The notes under the pieces are model-generated. The model did no database searches. It saw nothing but the letters and a program-made list of their open reading frames with translations, and had not been told where the DNA came from. A stretch of 64,000 nucleotides of DNA, from NCBI RefSeq assembly GCF_014636865.1, contig NZ_BMER01000001.1:2468718-2532717 (forward strand), given 5' to 3'. Each line of letters starts with the position of its first letter. Positions within the stretch are counted from its first letter, which is position 1. Below, one piece after another: positions 8,701 to 17,579 of the stretch. The stretch comes from Parapedobacter pyrenivorans (lineage in GTDB: Bacteria > Bacteroidota > Bacteroidia > Sphingobacteriales > Sphingobacteriaceae). The position numbers were made by a program, and so were the translations under genes.

Positions 8701-10011
8701 ATGAACGAGCGTGAAGAAAATAAGGAATTGATTCGACGGATAGCGGAAACCCTGCGTGATCACGTCGAGCCCTACAAGGAGGGAGCGTGGGAGCGGTTTG
8801 ACGGGGCCCATACCAAGCCCGCTAGGCGGGTATTGTGGTTGCCTTATTGGAGTGCGGCTGCCGTGCTGTTGTTGGCCGTGGGATTATTTTGGTTTACGCG
8901 CCAGTCGGAAAATCCCGAACATGCGCAGCCCGATCTCGCCCGGCAAGGTGTGGGCTCGCAACAGGTTATTCCGCAAGAACCAGCGACGTCAGTATCGATA
9001 CAGGAAGAACAACCAATCGATGCCACTGTTGGCACGGCTTTGCCTGTGTCAATTGCTGAAAACGAACAGCTATTGGCGGTAGGCCATACAGTGGTCAACA
9101 GGGATGCAGTTGCAGCGACTGATACGGTAGCCGAAGATGCGATAAGGCTTGACGAGGCAATTGGATTAGCCGATACGACAGCGGTTACTGAGGAGAACCC
9201 CATTTCCCAGCGGTTAGCTGCTACCGTAGAGCGGGACACACCGGGCCAATCGGTAAACCCATTCTCGGCAGAAGGGCTGGTTGACCAGGAAACCTCGAGT
9301 CCGGCCTATGCGATTGCAGCAAATAAATCCCGAGGTTCGCTGGGAAAATGGGACTTGGGTTTGGTGGTGTCGCCGTCCCTCACCAGCGAGCAGGTCAATA
9401 TGGGCGGGGGAATTGCCGTTGCGTACCGATTGTCGGACAAGTTTTCTCTAGGATCCGGTGTATCGATTGGTCAACTGGGTGTAGGGCAGAATCCAAATTA
9501 TGAACCAGGTATGGAGTATTCCGCTACTCCAAATGCTCCTAACCCCAGTACCGGCAGTGCTGGATTTGTAGCTGACGCGAAGGCATATCGCGAAGAAACG
9601 TCGGTAACGAGCAGCGTGGTTGCACTGGATATACCCTTTGACCTGCGCTATGAGGTAGCCAAAGGTTTCTATACGTCGGTAGGAGTGTCTTATGTTGCCG
9701 TCCTGAACGAGCAGCGTACGTCCCATTATGTAGCTCGGCTCAATGAACGGACGTTGGAGAACAATTATGCTGCAGATAAGAATTTGGCAGCAGCTGTAGC
9801 GGCTGTTTTTTCGGAAGAAAAAATTGCTGATCAACCAATGAAAGGAAAAGGATATACTGGCTTCGTGAATTTTTCCATAGGCCGTAAGATTCCGCTTTCG
9901 AGTAAGCTGTCGCTCGCGGTGGAACCTTATTTCAAACTCCCCATAGGAAGACTTTCTCGGGCAGATATGGACTTTACCAATGGCGGAATCCGTATTGTAA
10001 CCGGGTTTTAA
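8701..10011 (+). CDS. Single-pass membrane protein with C-terminal outer-membrane beta-barrel (putative sigma regulator)
   Basis: 436 aa in four parts. A charged cytoplasmic N-terminus (1-44) is followed by one transmembrane helix (about 46-65, LPYWSAAAVLLLAVGLFWF). A long acidic, low-complexity stretch rich in A, V, T, E and Q (66-205) comes next. The C-terminal domain (about 215-436) has porin-like beta-strands: KWDLGLVVSPSLTSEQ, GGGIAVAYRLSDKFSLGSGV, VALDIPFDLRYEVAKGFYTSVGV and a final GGIRIVTGF. No signal peptide is seen, so the helix should act as an inner-membrane anchor while the barrel resembles outer-membrane domains. Being co-transcribed with the ECF sigma gene, it may act as its anti-sigma factor; that role is inferred. 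No anti-sigma domain is recognised by name. Confidence 0.7.
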   Translation: MNEREENKELIRRIAETLRDHVEPYKEGAWERFDGAHTKPARRVLWLPYWSAAAVLLLAVGLFWFTRQSENPEHAQPDLARQGVGSQQVIPQEPATSVSIQEEQPIDATVGTALPVSIAENEQLLAVGHTVVNRDAVAATDTVAEDAIRLDEAIGLADTTAVTEENPISQRLAATVERDTPGQSVNPFSAEGLVDQETSSPAYAIAANKSRGSLGKWDLGLVVSPSLTSEQVNMGGGIAVAYRLSDKFSLGSGVSIGQLGVGQNPNYEPGMEYSATPNAPNPSTGSAGFVADAKAYREETSVTSSVVALDIPFDLRYEVAKGFYTSVGVSYVAVLNEQRTSHYVARLNERTLENNYAADKNLAAAVAAVFSEEKIADQPMKGKGYTGFVNFSIGRKIPLSSKLSLAVEPYFKLPIGRLSRADMDFTNGGIRIVTGF

Positions 10012-10071
10012 CTGCCTTCGCCCGGTAATAATTATTTGCGGCCATCGTTTTGATTAGTTCGTGAAATCTGT

Positions 10072-10116
10072 TATATTTGGATTGTCCTTGATTGGATACC
10101 TAATCGTCTACCTTTG
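10072..10116 (+). promoter_or_regulatory. Two tandem promoter boxes before the TPR histidine kinase
   Basis: TATATTTG (10072-10079) and TACCTTTG (10109-10116) both fit TAnnTTTG. The second has TTG at 10088-10090 with an 18-nt spacer. Either leaves a leader of about 100-145 nt before the ATG at 10228. I see no other feature in the 216-nt gap 10012-10227. Confidence 0.5.
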
Positions 10117-10227
10117 TGTTTTTTTGAGTGCTAAAACATGCTCGATGTGGGATGAGCAGCGTATTTGGGTGTGAGATTTTTACGTCTACGTCACGGCGGA
10201 GGCGGTGGTTTTGCAAACGTATAACTG

Positions 10228-12159
10228 ATGGACCGTATTTGCCTGTATTTTTATTTAATGCTCATTTTACTGGTGATCCTTGGTTCTTCTACACGAGCAT
10301 TCCAAGGGCCTTCTCCGTTATCACATACGGATACTGCCATCATCAATGACTGGTATAGGGGAGCTTTTCTTTCGATGAAGGGCAACTTGAAGCGATCGGA
10401 TGATTTCGTCAATAAGGCATGGAAAATGGCCATCGACATCGGCTATGACCAAGGGATAGCCGACGGGTATTATTACACGGGGTGTATTTATGAGCAAAAA
10501 GGAGCGCTGGATATTGCCGGAAGATATTTTGAAAAAGCGATCTCGCTTTACCTGCAGGGGCAATTTATGGATAACTTACCCGATAGCTACCGGCGACTGG
10601 GAGAAATTTACATCCATGACGGAAGGTATTATACGGGATTGCAGAATTTCCTCAATGGCCTGCGTGTAGCTGACGAGCAGGGGAATCGTATTGATCAGGT
10701 AAGATTGAGCATCCAACTTGCCAATTATCACAACACGATTTCGAGAGATTATAAAGAAGCAATCGCGATACTTCGCGATGCCGAACGGTGGACGAATGCT
10801 GTCGGCTATACCCATGCGTTGGGCCCGATCTATTTGCAGTACAGCATCAGCTATGGGAAACAACAGGACTACACCGGTGCATTGCATTATACGGATTTGG
10901 CACGACGGGCATTTGTTGAAGCATCCGACAACAAGAATTTGCTGGAAACGTTGCTCACCGAAGGTGACGTGTATGGCCGCATGCATGATGAAGGTCGATT
11001 GGCTAACATTCTTGAAGAGGCCGAACACTTAATCGATTCCATCGGCGATGATCGATTAACATCCCGCTTTCAACTGTTATATGCCACGGAGTTGTATTTT
11101 CTCGGCGACTACAACACGGCATTAGATACCTGCGAAGCACTTTATGCGCAACTGAAAAGCGCGGCACAGCAATCCGATCGGCTACGGGTTCGGTTGCTGC
11201 ATGCGAAAATCCTGTTTGCTACGGGTGATCTTCGTAGAGCGGACAGTTTGATTGGCGATTATGCACATGTTAAGGATAGCCTTTATGCCGCGCAATACGT
11301 TGGACAGGGCATGGAAATGAGTGAGAATTACAAGCTGGAAAAGTTTGAGCGACAAATTAAAGAACAGGAATTATTATTATCCAATACCCGTTATCAACGT
11401 TACGGCCTGATTACGGGTATTGTGGTATTGTTAACGATTTTAGGCATCCTATACTTCCATTTCCGGGAAAAGGATAAACTGGCACACCGCGTGGCGTTGC
11501 AGAACGCAGAGATATCGGTCCAAAACGAAATTTTGAAACAAGCTAACAAACAGAATGAACTATTGCTACGGGAAATACATCATCGTGTAAAAAACAATCT
11601 CCAGATCATCAACAGTTTGCTTAGCCTACAGTCGAGGAAGACCACGAATCGGGAAGTTATTACCATGATGCAGGAAAGCAGTAGCCGGATAAATTCCATT
11701 GCGCTTATCCATAATAAGTTATATCAGCAACAAAGCATCAACCGGTTAAATATCCAGGACTATATTGAGCAGTTGGGGGCGCATTTGTTGAGTATTTACA
11801 ATGTCGGAAATAAGCGTGTGCAATTCCATGTGGAGGCCAATGATGTCTCATTGGATATCGATACGGCGATATCCGTTGGATTGATACTGACGGAATTGAC
11901 GACCAACTCGTTGAAATATGCTTTTGTAGGTCGCGAAGCGGGCGAAATCCATGTTGATGTGAGCTATAAAGGGGATCGGGATTATGAATTGGTTTTCAAG
12001 GATAATGGGGTGGGCATACCGGAAACTAAACGTAAGCAGACGAATGAAACATTGGGGTTCAGGTTGATCCACTCCTTAACTCGACAATTGGCCGGGATGG
12101 TCCACTATACATTTGATGAATTTTCGATGTATAATATCCGTTTCAAGGGACAGGCTTGA
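10228..12159 (+). CDS. Sensor histidine kinase with TPR sensor (HisKA_2 type)
   Basis: 643 aa. An N-terminal signal segment (CLYFYLMLILLVILGSSTRA) precedes about 330 residues of helical TPR-like repeats facing the periplasm (for example ADGYYYTGCIYEQKGALDIA and DSYRRLGEIYIHDGRYYTGL). One transmembrane helix lies at about 392-410 (LITGIVVLLTILGILYFHF), then a short coiled coil. The dimerisation domain has LLREIHHRVKNNLQIINSLL with phosphoacceptor H452. The HATPase_c domain has ELTTNSLKYAF (N box) and DNGVGIPE. This is the HWE/HisKA_2-like class. No response regulator gene is adjacent, so the partner is elsewhere. The signal sensed is unknown. Confidence 0.88.
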   Translation: MDRICLYFYLMLILLVILGSSTRAFQGPSPLSHTDTAIINDWYRGAFLSMKGNLKRSDDFVNKAWKMAIDIGYDQGIADGYYYTGCIYEQKGALDIAGRYFEKAISLYLQGQFMDNLPDSYRRLGEIYIHDGRYYTGLQNFLNGLRVADEQGNRIDQVRLSIQLANYHNTISRDYKEAIAILRDAERWTNAVGYTHALGPIYLQYSISYGKQQDYTGALHYTDLARRAFVEASDNKNLLETLLTEGDVYGRMHDEGRLANILEEAEHLIDSIGDDRLTSRFQLLYATELYFLGDYNTALDTCEALYAQLKSAAQQSDRLRVRLLHAKILFATGDLRRADSLIGDYAHVKDSLYAAQYVGQGMEMSENYKLEKFERQIKEQELLLSNTRYQRYGLITGIVVLLTILGILYFHFREKDKLAHRVALQNAEISVQNEILKQANKQNELLLREIHHRVKNNLQIINSLLSLQSRKTTNREVITMMQESSSRINSIALIHNKLYQQQSINRLNIQDYIEQLGAHLLSIYNVGNKRVQFHVEANDVSLDIDTAISVGLILTELTTNSLKYAFVGREAGEIHVDVSYKGDRDYELVFKDNGVGIPETKRKQTNETLGFRLIHSLTRQLAGMVHYTFDEFSMYNIRFKGQA

Positions 12160-12258
12160 TTGCCTGAACGTACTATTAAATCATGGTGGCTTCACATGTT
12201 GTTTATATAAATTGCGTATTTTTAGGAAATTTTAACAACCCACTCAAAATTCTATTTG

Positions 12259-13674
12259 ATGAAGCGCAGAGATTTTTTTAGAAAGACAGCCATTGCTGCT
12301 GCGGGCGCAACGGTGCTCTCCCCCCTTAGTTCGATGGCCGGGAGCGACCGTCCGGCAGCATTCGAATCTCCACTACGGAGTAAAGCGAAAAACATTATCT
12401 TCATGGTTAGTGACGGTATGAGTGTTGGGACGTTAAGCATGGCAAACATGCTTAGTGAGCGTCGCGACGGTACATTATGCGAATGGATGTCGCTGTATCA
12501 TCGGGGTGTAGTGAGCCGCGGATTGATGGATACCGCTTCGGCAAACAGCCTGGTTACCGATTCATCCGCGGCGAGCTCTTCATGGGGTGGTGGGGTCCGT
12601 GTAAATAATGGGGTGCTTAATGTGGCTCCCGATGGAAGCCGGCCGGTTCCGATTCTGCAGAAGTTCAAGGCTGCCGGAAAAGCTGTTGGCTGCGTGACGA
12701 CCGTGCCGATTACCCATGCCACACCAGCTGGATTTTGTGTGAATAGCGATAGCCGCTCTGACCAGCCCGGAATCGCACTGCAATACCACGATTTGCGTTT
12801 TGACGTGATGATGGGGGGCGGTGCCGAGTTTTTCAGCACAGATAAACGGAAAGATAAGCAGGACGTGTTTGGTAAGTTTGCGGGGAGCGGTTTCCAGGTG
12901 GCGAAAACAAGGGCGGAAATGCAGGCCATTGACGCAGCCGGGGAAGACGCACCTATCTTGGGTGTATTTAGTCAAAATGGTTTGCCATATGCCTTGGACA
13001 GGGAAAATGACGACGCGTTGAAAACGACTACGCCTTCGCTGGCCGAGATGGTAGGGACAGCGATCCGTCACCTGCAGAAAAACCGTAACGGATTCGTGCT
13101 GCAGGTGGAAGGAGGAAAGGTGGATTGGGCGGCGCATGCGAATGATGTTGGCGGGTTATTATATGACCAGTTGGCCTTCGACGAAGCGTTGGCTACAGCC
13201 GTCGCTTTTGCCGAAGCCGATGGAAATACGCTGGTCATTGTGACGACCGATCATGGCAACGCCAATCCGGGCCTTTTTGGTGCGACCGAGGATTTTGAAA
13301 AGATCATCGGTTTTAAACACACCAATGACTGGGTATTGCAGGGGATAGACCGAGATTTTACGGCAAATCAGGTACGGGAGCGCATTGAGCATGCACAAGG
13401 GTATGCTATCAATGCGAACGAAGCCATCCAGCTACTTTCCCATTATGTAACCGACCGGGACGAAGATGGCTTGTACAACCCCTATAAGCTGCCATTTGCT
13501 GATTTTGCCGATATCCAGCGTAAGTACACATCCGTCGGTTGGGCAAGTACGGGCCATTCGGGCGATCATGTGGAAATTGCCGCCTATGGAGCATGTCGAG
13601 AATTGCTTAAGCCGTTTGTACGGAATACCGACCTGCACTACCTCATGCTTGAGGTAGCCGGTGTGCAACGGTAG
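12259..13674 (+). CDS. Alkaline phosphatase, Tat-exported
   Basis: Metal-dependent phosphomonoesterase of the PhoA superfamily, 471 aa. The N-terminus carries a twin-arginine signal (KRRDFFRK followed by AAGATVLSP), so folded export is expected. Metal ligands and nucleophile are visible by comparison with E. coli PhoA: VSDGMS, VTDSSAAS (nucleophilic serine after TD), VEGGKVDWAAHANDVGG (E, D, H ligands), VTTDHGN (D, H ligands) and TGHSGDHVEIAAYG. ATG 12259 is used rather than the TTG three bases before. It is a single gene, convergent with the HAD phosphatase only six bases away. It likely scavenges phosphate. Confidence 0.92.
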   Translation: MKRRDFFRKTAIAAAGATVLSPLSSMAGSDRPAAFESPLRSKAKNIIFMVSDGMSVGTLSMANMLSERRDGTLCEWMSLYHRGVVSRGLMDTASANSLVTDSSAASSSWGGGVRVNNGVLNVAPDGSRPVPILQKFKAAGKAVGCVTTVPITHATPAGFCVNSDSRSDQPGIALQYHDLRFDVMMGGGAEFFSTDKRKDKQDVFGKFAGSGFQVAKTRAEMQAIDAAGEDAPILGVFSQNGLPYALDRENDDALKTTTPSLAEMVGTAIRHLQKNRNGFVLQVEGGKVDWAAHANDVGGLLYDQLAFDEALATAVAFAEADGNTLVIVTTDHGNANPGLFGATEDFEKIIGFKHTNDWVLQGIDRDFTANQVRERIEHAQGYAINANEAIQLLSHYVTDRDEDGLYNPYKLPFADFADIQRKYTSVGWASTGHSGDHVEIAAYGACRELLKPFVRNTDLHYLMLEVAGVQR

Positions 13675-13680
13675 AAGCAG

Positions 13681-14307
13681 TTATACGATTTCGTCAATCC
13701 GTACCCAATCCATGCCTGCGGAAATTGCCCCTTGTACGCCAGGATTGCCGTCTTCAAAGACCAAGCAATCCTGGGGTGCAACCCTGAGCTGTTGGGCTGC
13801 CCGCAAAAAAGGGTCGGGATAGGGCTTGCCCCGTTCCGTATCGTCTGCACAGACCAGCGTTTCGATGTCGTCAATCAATCCGATGACCGTGAGTGTTCTC
13901 GTAACCGTTTTACGGCTTCCACCGGAGACGACACCAATACGGACCTTGCCGATGTGGCTTTTCAAATGCCGGACTACAAAGTCAATAGGCGGCGTCTGCG
14001 CAATGAAATCCTCGAAAAAAATGGTTGATTTCAACGTGGCAAAATCACTGGGGGGCACGTTGGTTTGATAACGCTTATTGATTTCCTGTGCAATTAATAC
14101 CGTTGGCCATCCGGCCAACTCGTCGATAATCGCGGTATCTAATGCGATGCCATATTGCGCTGCTGCCTTACCATACGCTGCCCTATGCGCATGCATATTG
14201 TCTGCAAGCGTACCATCGCAATCGTATAGGAAGGCCCCGTAATCCTTTTTACTGCTTATTTTGGTAAGCTTCTCGAGTTTTTCGTTTATGATTGTCTCTG
14301 TTGTCAT
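13681..14307 (-). CDS. HAD-superfamily phosphatase, beta-phosphoglucomutase-like
   Basis: 208 aa haloacid-dehalogenase family hydrolase with a small helical cap. The nucleophile motif is LYDCDGTLAD (DxD), motif II is GVVSGGSRKT and the acidic motif is FEDGNPGV; KPYPDPFL is the typical lysine loop. The substrate is uncertain: a sugar phosphate, as in the beta-phosphoglucomutase/YcjU group, is likely. Its ATG overlaps the stop of the proline dehydrogenase gene (ATGA), so the two are translationally coupled, although no common pathway is evident. Confidence 0.88.
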   Translation of the reverse strand: MTTETIINEKLEKLTKISSKKDYGAFLYDCDGTLADNMHAHRAAYGKAAAQYGIALDTAIIDELAGWPTVLIAQEINKRYQTNVPPSDFATLKSTIFFEDFIAQTPPIDFVVRHLKSHIGKVRIGVVSGGSRKTVTRTLTVIGLIDDIETLVCADDTERGKPYPDPFLRAAQQLRVAPQDCLVFEDGNPGVQGAISAGMDWVRIDEIV

Positions 14308-15500
14308 CTATTGGATTTCCTCCTCTTTTTCTCTTTCGCGATAAGCGAAAGCTCCCGGCCCGTTTGCCCGGCCACGGAAGTGTTTTCTTGAGCCCTCCTG
14401 AACAGGTAGGGCATTACCGCTTTTACCGGACCGTAAGGCATATACTTGGCTACCTGATACCCCGCTGCTGCAAGGTTAAAGCTCAGGTTGTCGCTCATAC
14501 CCAATAATTGGGCAAAATGAATGTGGGGGTGATTGTGGGGTAGTTGCCGACGATCCATCTCTTCAGCCAATAACCTACTACTTGCTTCGTTGTGCGTGCC
14601 TGCCACGAATCCGATACGGTCAACGTGGTCAAGGCAGAATTGTATAGCCAAGTTAAAATCACGGTCGGTTTCTTCCTTGTTGAGCTGGATAGGCGAGCTG
14701 TATCCATATTCGGCAGCACGTTCCCGTTCGATTTCCATATAAGCACCCCGCACCAGCTTAGCGCCCAGGAAAAAGCCATCCGCTTCTGCCAAATAATAGT
14801 CGGCCTGAAGGGAAGCAAGCTTGTCATGACGATAAAGCTGATACGTGTTGTACACAATAGGCGCCCGGCGATTATAACGTCGCATCATTTCTCGTGCAAG
14901 ATCGTCGATGACATCCTGTATCCACGAATGTTCCGCATCAATCAACACCTTTACATCACCATCATAGCAGGCTTGACAGATGCGTTCCACACGCTTCTGG
15001 ATGCGACCATATTCCGACTCTTCCTCTGCGGTGAGTTGTTGCTTATCGTTGATTTTTTCGAATAGCTCAAACCTGCCGAGCCCGGTAGGTTTGAAGACTG
15101 AAAAGGATATATTCGGATTGGTCTTTGCGTAGGTTACCGTGCGCAAAATCTCGCTGCATGTCTCATCGAAAACCGCTTCGGCATCTTCGCCCTCAACAGA
15201 ATAATCGAGGATAGTTTCCACCTGTTGATTGGCTATGCGCTCAATGGTCGGCACGCAGCCCTCGATGGTTTCCCCGCCACAGAAATGGTTGAAAATAGTG
15301 GTGCGGATGAAACCTTTTACGGGCAGTCCGACGTTTAGTGCAAAATTGGCAAGGGGTGGCCCTATTCGTGTCAGAAAATTACTGCCGATAATTTTGAACA
15401 ACCAATACGCCCTGTTGAGGTCACCGTCGCTTTTACCTCGGAATGCGATTTCGGTATTTTCAAACGAAAGCTCAGGCTGTCGCTGTATTTTTTGGGACAT
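14304..15500 (-). CDS. Proline dehydrogenase (monofunctional)
   Basis: FAD enzyme that oxidises proline to pyrroline-5-carboxylate, the first step of proline breakdown. 398 aa, a TIM-barrel PRODH domain without the P5C dehydrogenase part of PutA. Signature segments are VLIDAEHSWIQD, YNTYQLYRHD, LGAKLVRGAYMEIERERA, GTHNEASSRL and the late YGPVKAVMPYLFRRAQENTS. Length agrees with other Bacteroidota enzymes. It is the first gene of a two-gene unit with the HAD phosphatase and is divergent from purF. Confidence 0.93.
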   Translation of the reverse strand: MSQKIQRQPELSFENTEIAFRGKSDGDLNRAYWLFKIIGSNFLTRIGPPLANFALNVGLPVKGFIRTTIFNHFCGGETIEGCVPTIERIANQQVETILDYSVEGEDAEAVFDETCSEILRTVTYAKTNPNISFSVFKPTGLGRFELFEKINDKQQLTAEEESEYGRIQKRVERICQACYDGDVKVLIDAEHSWIQDVIDDLAREMMRRYNRRAPIVYNTYQLYRHDKLASLQADYYLAEADGFFLGAKLVRGAYMEIERERAAEYGYSSPIQLNKEETDRDFNLAIQFCLDHVDRIGFVAGTHNEASSRLLAEEMDRRQLPHNHPHIHFAQLLGMSDNLSFNLAAAGYQVAKYMPYGPVKAVMPYLFRRAQENTSVAGQTGRELSLIAKEKKRRKSNR

Positions 15501-15591
15501 GCTGTGTGCAATTATGGCGCGAAATTAAGGATACTTGTTGTGCTTTACAACTTTGTTTTGGATTATGATGTTACATCTGCTTGCATTTTTA

Positions 15592-15625
15592 TTTGCATAC
15601 CAAATAAATAATTTGCGTACCTTTG
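15592..15625 (+). promoter_or_regulatory. purF promoter
   Basis: TTTG (15592-15595), a 22-nt spacer and TACCTTTG (15618-15625) form a consensus Bacteroidota promoter. The ATG at 15643 lies 17 nt after the box, which rules out longer in-frame starts. Confidence 0.65.
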
Positions 15626-15642
15626 CATGCTCAAAGCATAAC

Positions 15643-17553
15643 ATGAGTGACGCTATTAAACATGAGTGCGGTATCGCACTAGTTCGCCTGTTAAAACCCC
15701 TTTCATATTATCAGGAAAAGTACGGTACGGCCTTATATGGCATCAATAAGCTGTATCTATTGATGGAAAAGCAGCACAACCGCGGGCAGGACGGTGCCGG
15801 AATTGCCACCATCAAGTTCGACGTGAAGCCCGGTAACCGCTACATCAGCCGTTATCGATCTATGGCGCCTAATGCGGTTGCTGATATTTTCGAGTACGTA
15901 CAGAAAAAGTTCGCCACGGTGCAGCGTGCCTACCCCGACCGATTTGCCGATAGCCAATGGCTTAAGGATAATGTCAGTTTTACGGGAGAAGTGCTGATGG
16001 GACATCTGCGATATGGTACGCATGGAAAAAACAGTATCGAGAGCTGTCACCCTTTTTTACGTCAGAACAATTGGATGACACGTAATCTGGTGCTGGCAGG
16101 TAACTTCAATATGACCAATGTTGACGAGTTGCTCGAACAGTTATATGAGTTGGGGCAACATCCAAAGGAAAAGGCAGACACCGTTACCGTATTGGAAAAA
16201 ATTGGCCATTTTCTCGACGCTGAAAACCAAGAACAATTCGATAAATTCAAACAGCAAGGCCATAGCAATGTCGAGATCAGCGGTTTAATCGCGGAGCACC
16301 TTGACATTGCCCGGATTCTGCGTAAATCAGCCAAGACCTGGGATGGCGGATACACCATTGCCGGTATCGTTGGCCATGGGGATGCCTTCGTGATGCGTGA
16401 CCCCGCGGGCATCAGGCCAGCTTATTATTATGTCAACGACGAGGTATTGGTAGTTGCCTCGGAGCGCCCCGCCATCCAGACGGCTTTCAACGTTAAGATC
16501 GGGGAAATCAGTGAGGTGAAGCCGGGGTATGCACTGATTGTGAAAAAGGATGGTTCCATCACCGAGGAAATGTTCCGTGATCCGGTGGAAAAGAAATCGT
16601 GCTCGTTTGAACGGATTTATTTTTCGCGGGGTAGTGACGCAGCCATTTACCAGGAACGCAAGCATTTGGGTAGATTGCTGTGCCCGCAAATTCTGAATGC
16701 CATCGACTCGGATATCAAGAATACGGTTTTTTCCTACATACCGAATACCGCTGAAGTGGCATTTTATGGAATCGAAGAGGGAATCAACGAGTACGTGCGT
16801 AAGCTACAGAAAGACACACTACTCAATCGGGTTGATAAAATTTCGGATGAGGAGCTAAATGAAATGCTAAGTATTTCACCGCGTTTTGAAAAACTCAATA
16901 TCAAAGATGCCAAGCTCCGCACATTCATTACACAAGATGCCGACCGGCAGGATATGGTACAACACGTGTATGACACCACCTATGGTATTGTGAAAGACCA
17001 CGAGGATACCGTCGTAGCGGTAGACGATTCGATTGTGAGGGGGACCACCCTCAAACAAAGTATCTTGACTATCCTCGATCGCCTCAATCCTAAGAAAATC
17101 ATCATCGTCTCCTCAGCGCCTCAGATCCGTTATCCCGACTGCTATGGTATCGACATGTCGCGCTTGGGTGAATTCATAGCATTCGAAGCCGCCGTTTCGC
17201 TGCTGTATAAGAGCGGACTAGGGCATGTCGTGGAAGAAGTGTACCGCCAGTGTCTGAAATCGCTGGAGTTGCCCAAGGATCAGGTGGAAAATTATGTGAA
17301 GGCAATTTATGCGCCATTTACAGACGAGGAGATTTCCACGGAAATTGCGGCGATCATCCGCGGTACGCGCATCAATGCTGAAGTGGAAGTGATTTACCAA
17401 CGATTGGAAAATCTACACATCGCATGTCCTGATCACAAAGGTGATTGGTATTTTTCTGGCGATTACCCGACTCCTGGGGGCAATCGTGTGGTCAATAGGG
17501 CTTATATGAATTGGGTGGAAGGCAAAAACGTACGCGCGTATTTTAGTGCATAA
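15643..17553 (+). CDS. purF: Amidophosphoribosyltransferase-like class II glutamine amidotransferase (long form)
   Basis: Expected to make phosphoribosylamine from PRPP and glutamine, the first step of purine synthesis. 636 aa, clearly longer than the roughly 500-residue classical PurF; a long form of this kind is found in Bacteroidota. The N-terminal nucleophile is C9 in KHECGIAL, which needs removal of eight residues. NRGQDGAGIA and GHLRYGTHGK belong to the glutaminase domain. The phosphoribosyltransferase domain has the PRPP loop VAVDDSIVRGTTL. Insertions lie between and inside the two domains. ATG 15643 is chosen because the promoter overlaps the longer frame. Whether this is the only PurF of the cell, or a paralogue, cannot be told here. 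Confidence 0.88.
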   Translation: MSDAIKHECGIALVRLLKPLSYYQEKYGTALYGINKLYLLMEKQHNRGQDGAGIATIKFDVKPGNRYISRYRSMAPNAVADIFEYVQKKFATVQRAYPDRFADSQWLKDNVSFTGEVLMGHLRYGTHGKNSIESCHPFLRQNNWMTRNLVLAGNFNMTNVDELLEQLYELGQHPKEKADTVTVLEKIGHFLDAENQEQFDKFKQQGHSNVEISGLIAEHLDIARILRKSAKTWDGGYTIAGIVGHGDAFVMRDPAGIRPAYYYVNDEVLVVASERPAIQTAFNVKIGEISEVKPGYALIVKKDGSITEEMFRDPVEKKSCSFERIYFSRGSDAAIYQERKHLGRLLCPQILNAIDSDIKNTVFSYIPNTAEVAFYGIEEGINEYVRKLQKDTLLNRVDKISDEELNEMLSISPRFEKLNIKDAKLRTFITQDADRQDMVQHVYDTTYGIVKDHEDTVVAVDDSIVRGTTLKQSILTILDRLNPKKIIIVSSAPQIRYPDCYGIDMSRLGEFIAFEAAVSLLYKSGLGHVVEEVYRQCLKSLELPKDQVENYVKAIYAPFTDEEISTEIAAIIRGTRINAEVEVIYQRLENLHIACPDHKGDWYFSGDYPTPGGNRVVNRAYMNWVEGKNVRAYFSA

Positions 17554-17579
17554 ATTGCTCCGGTGTACCCCGATAGGGG

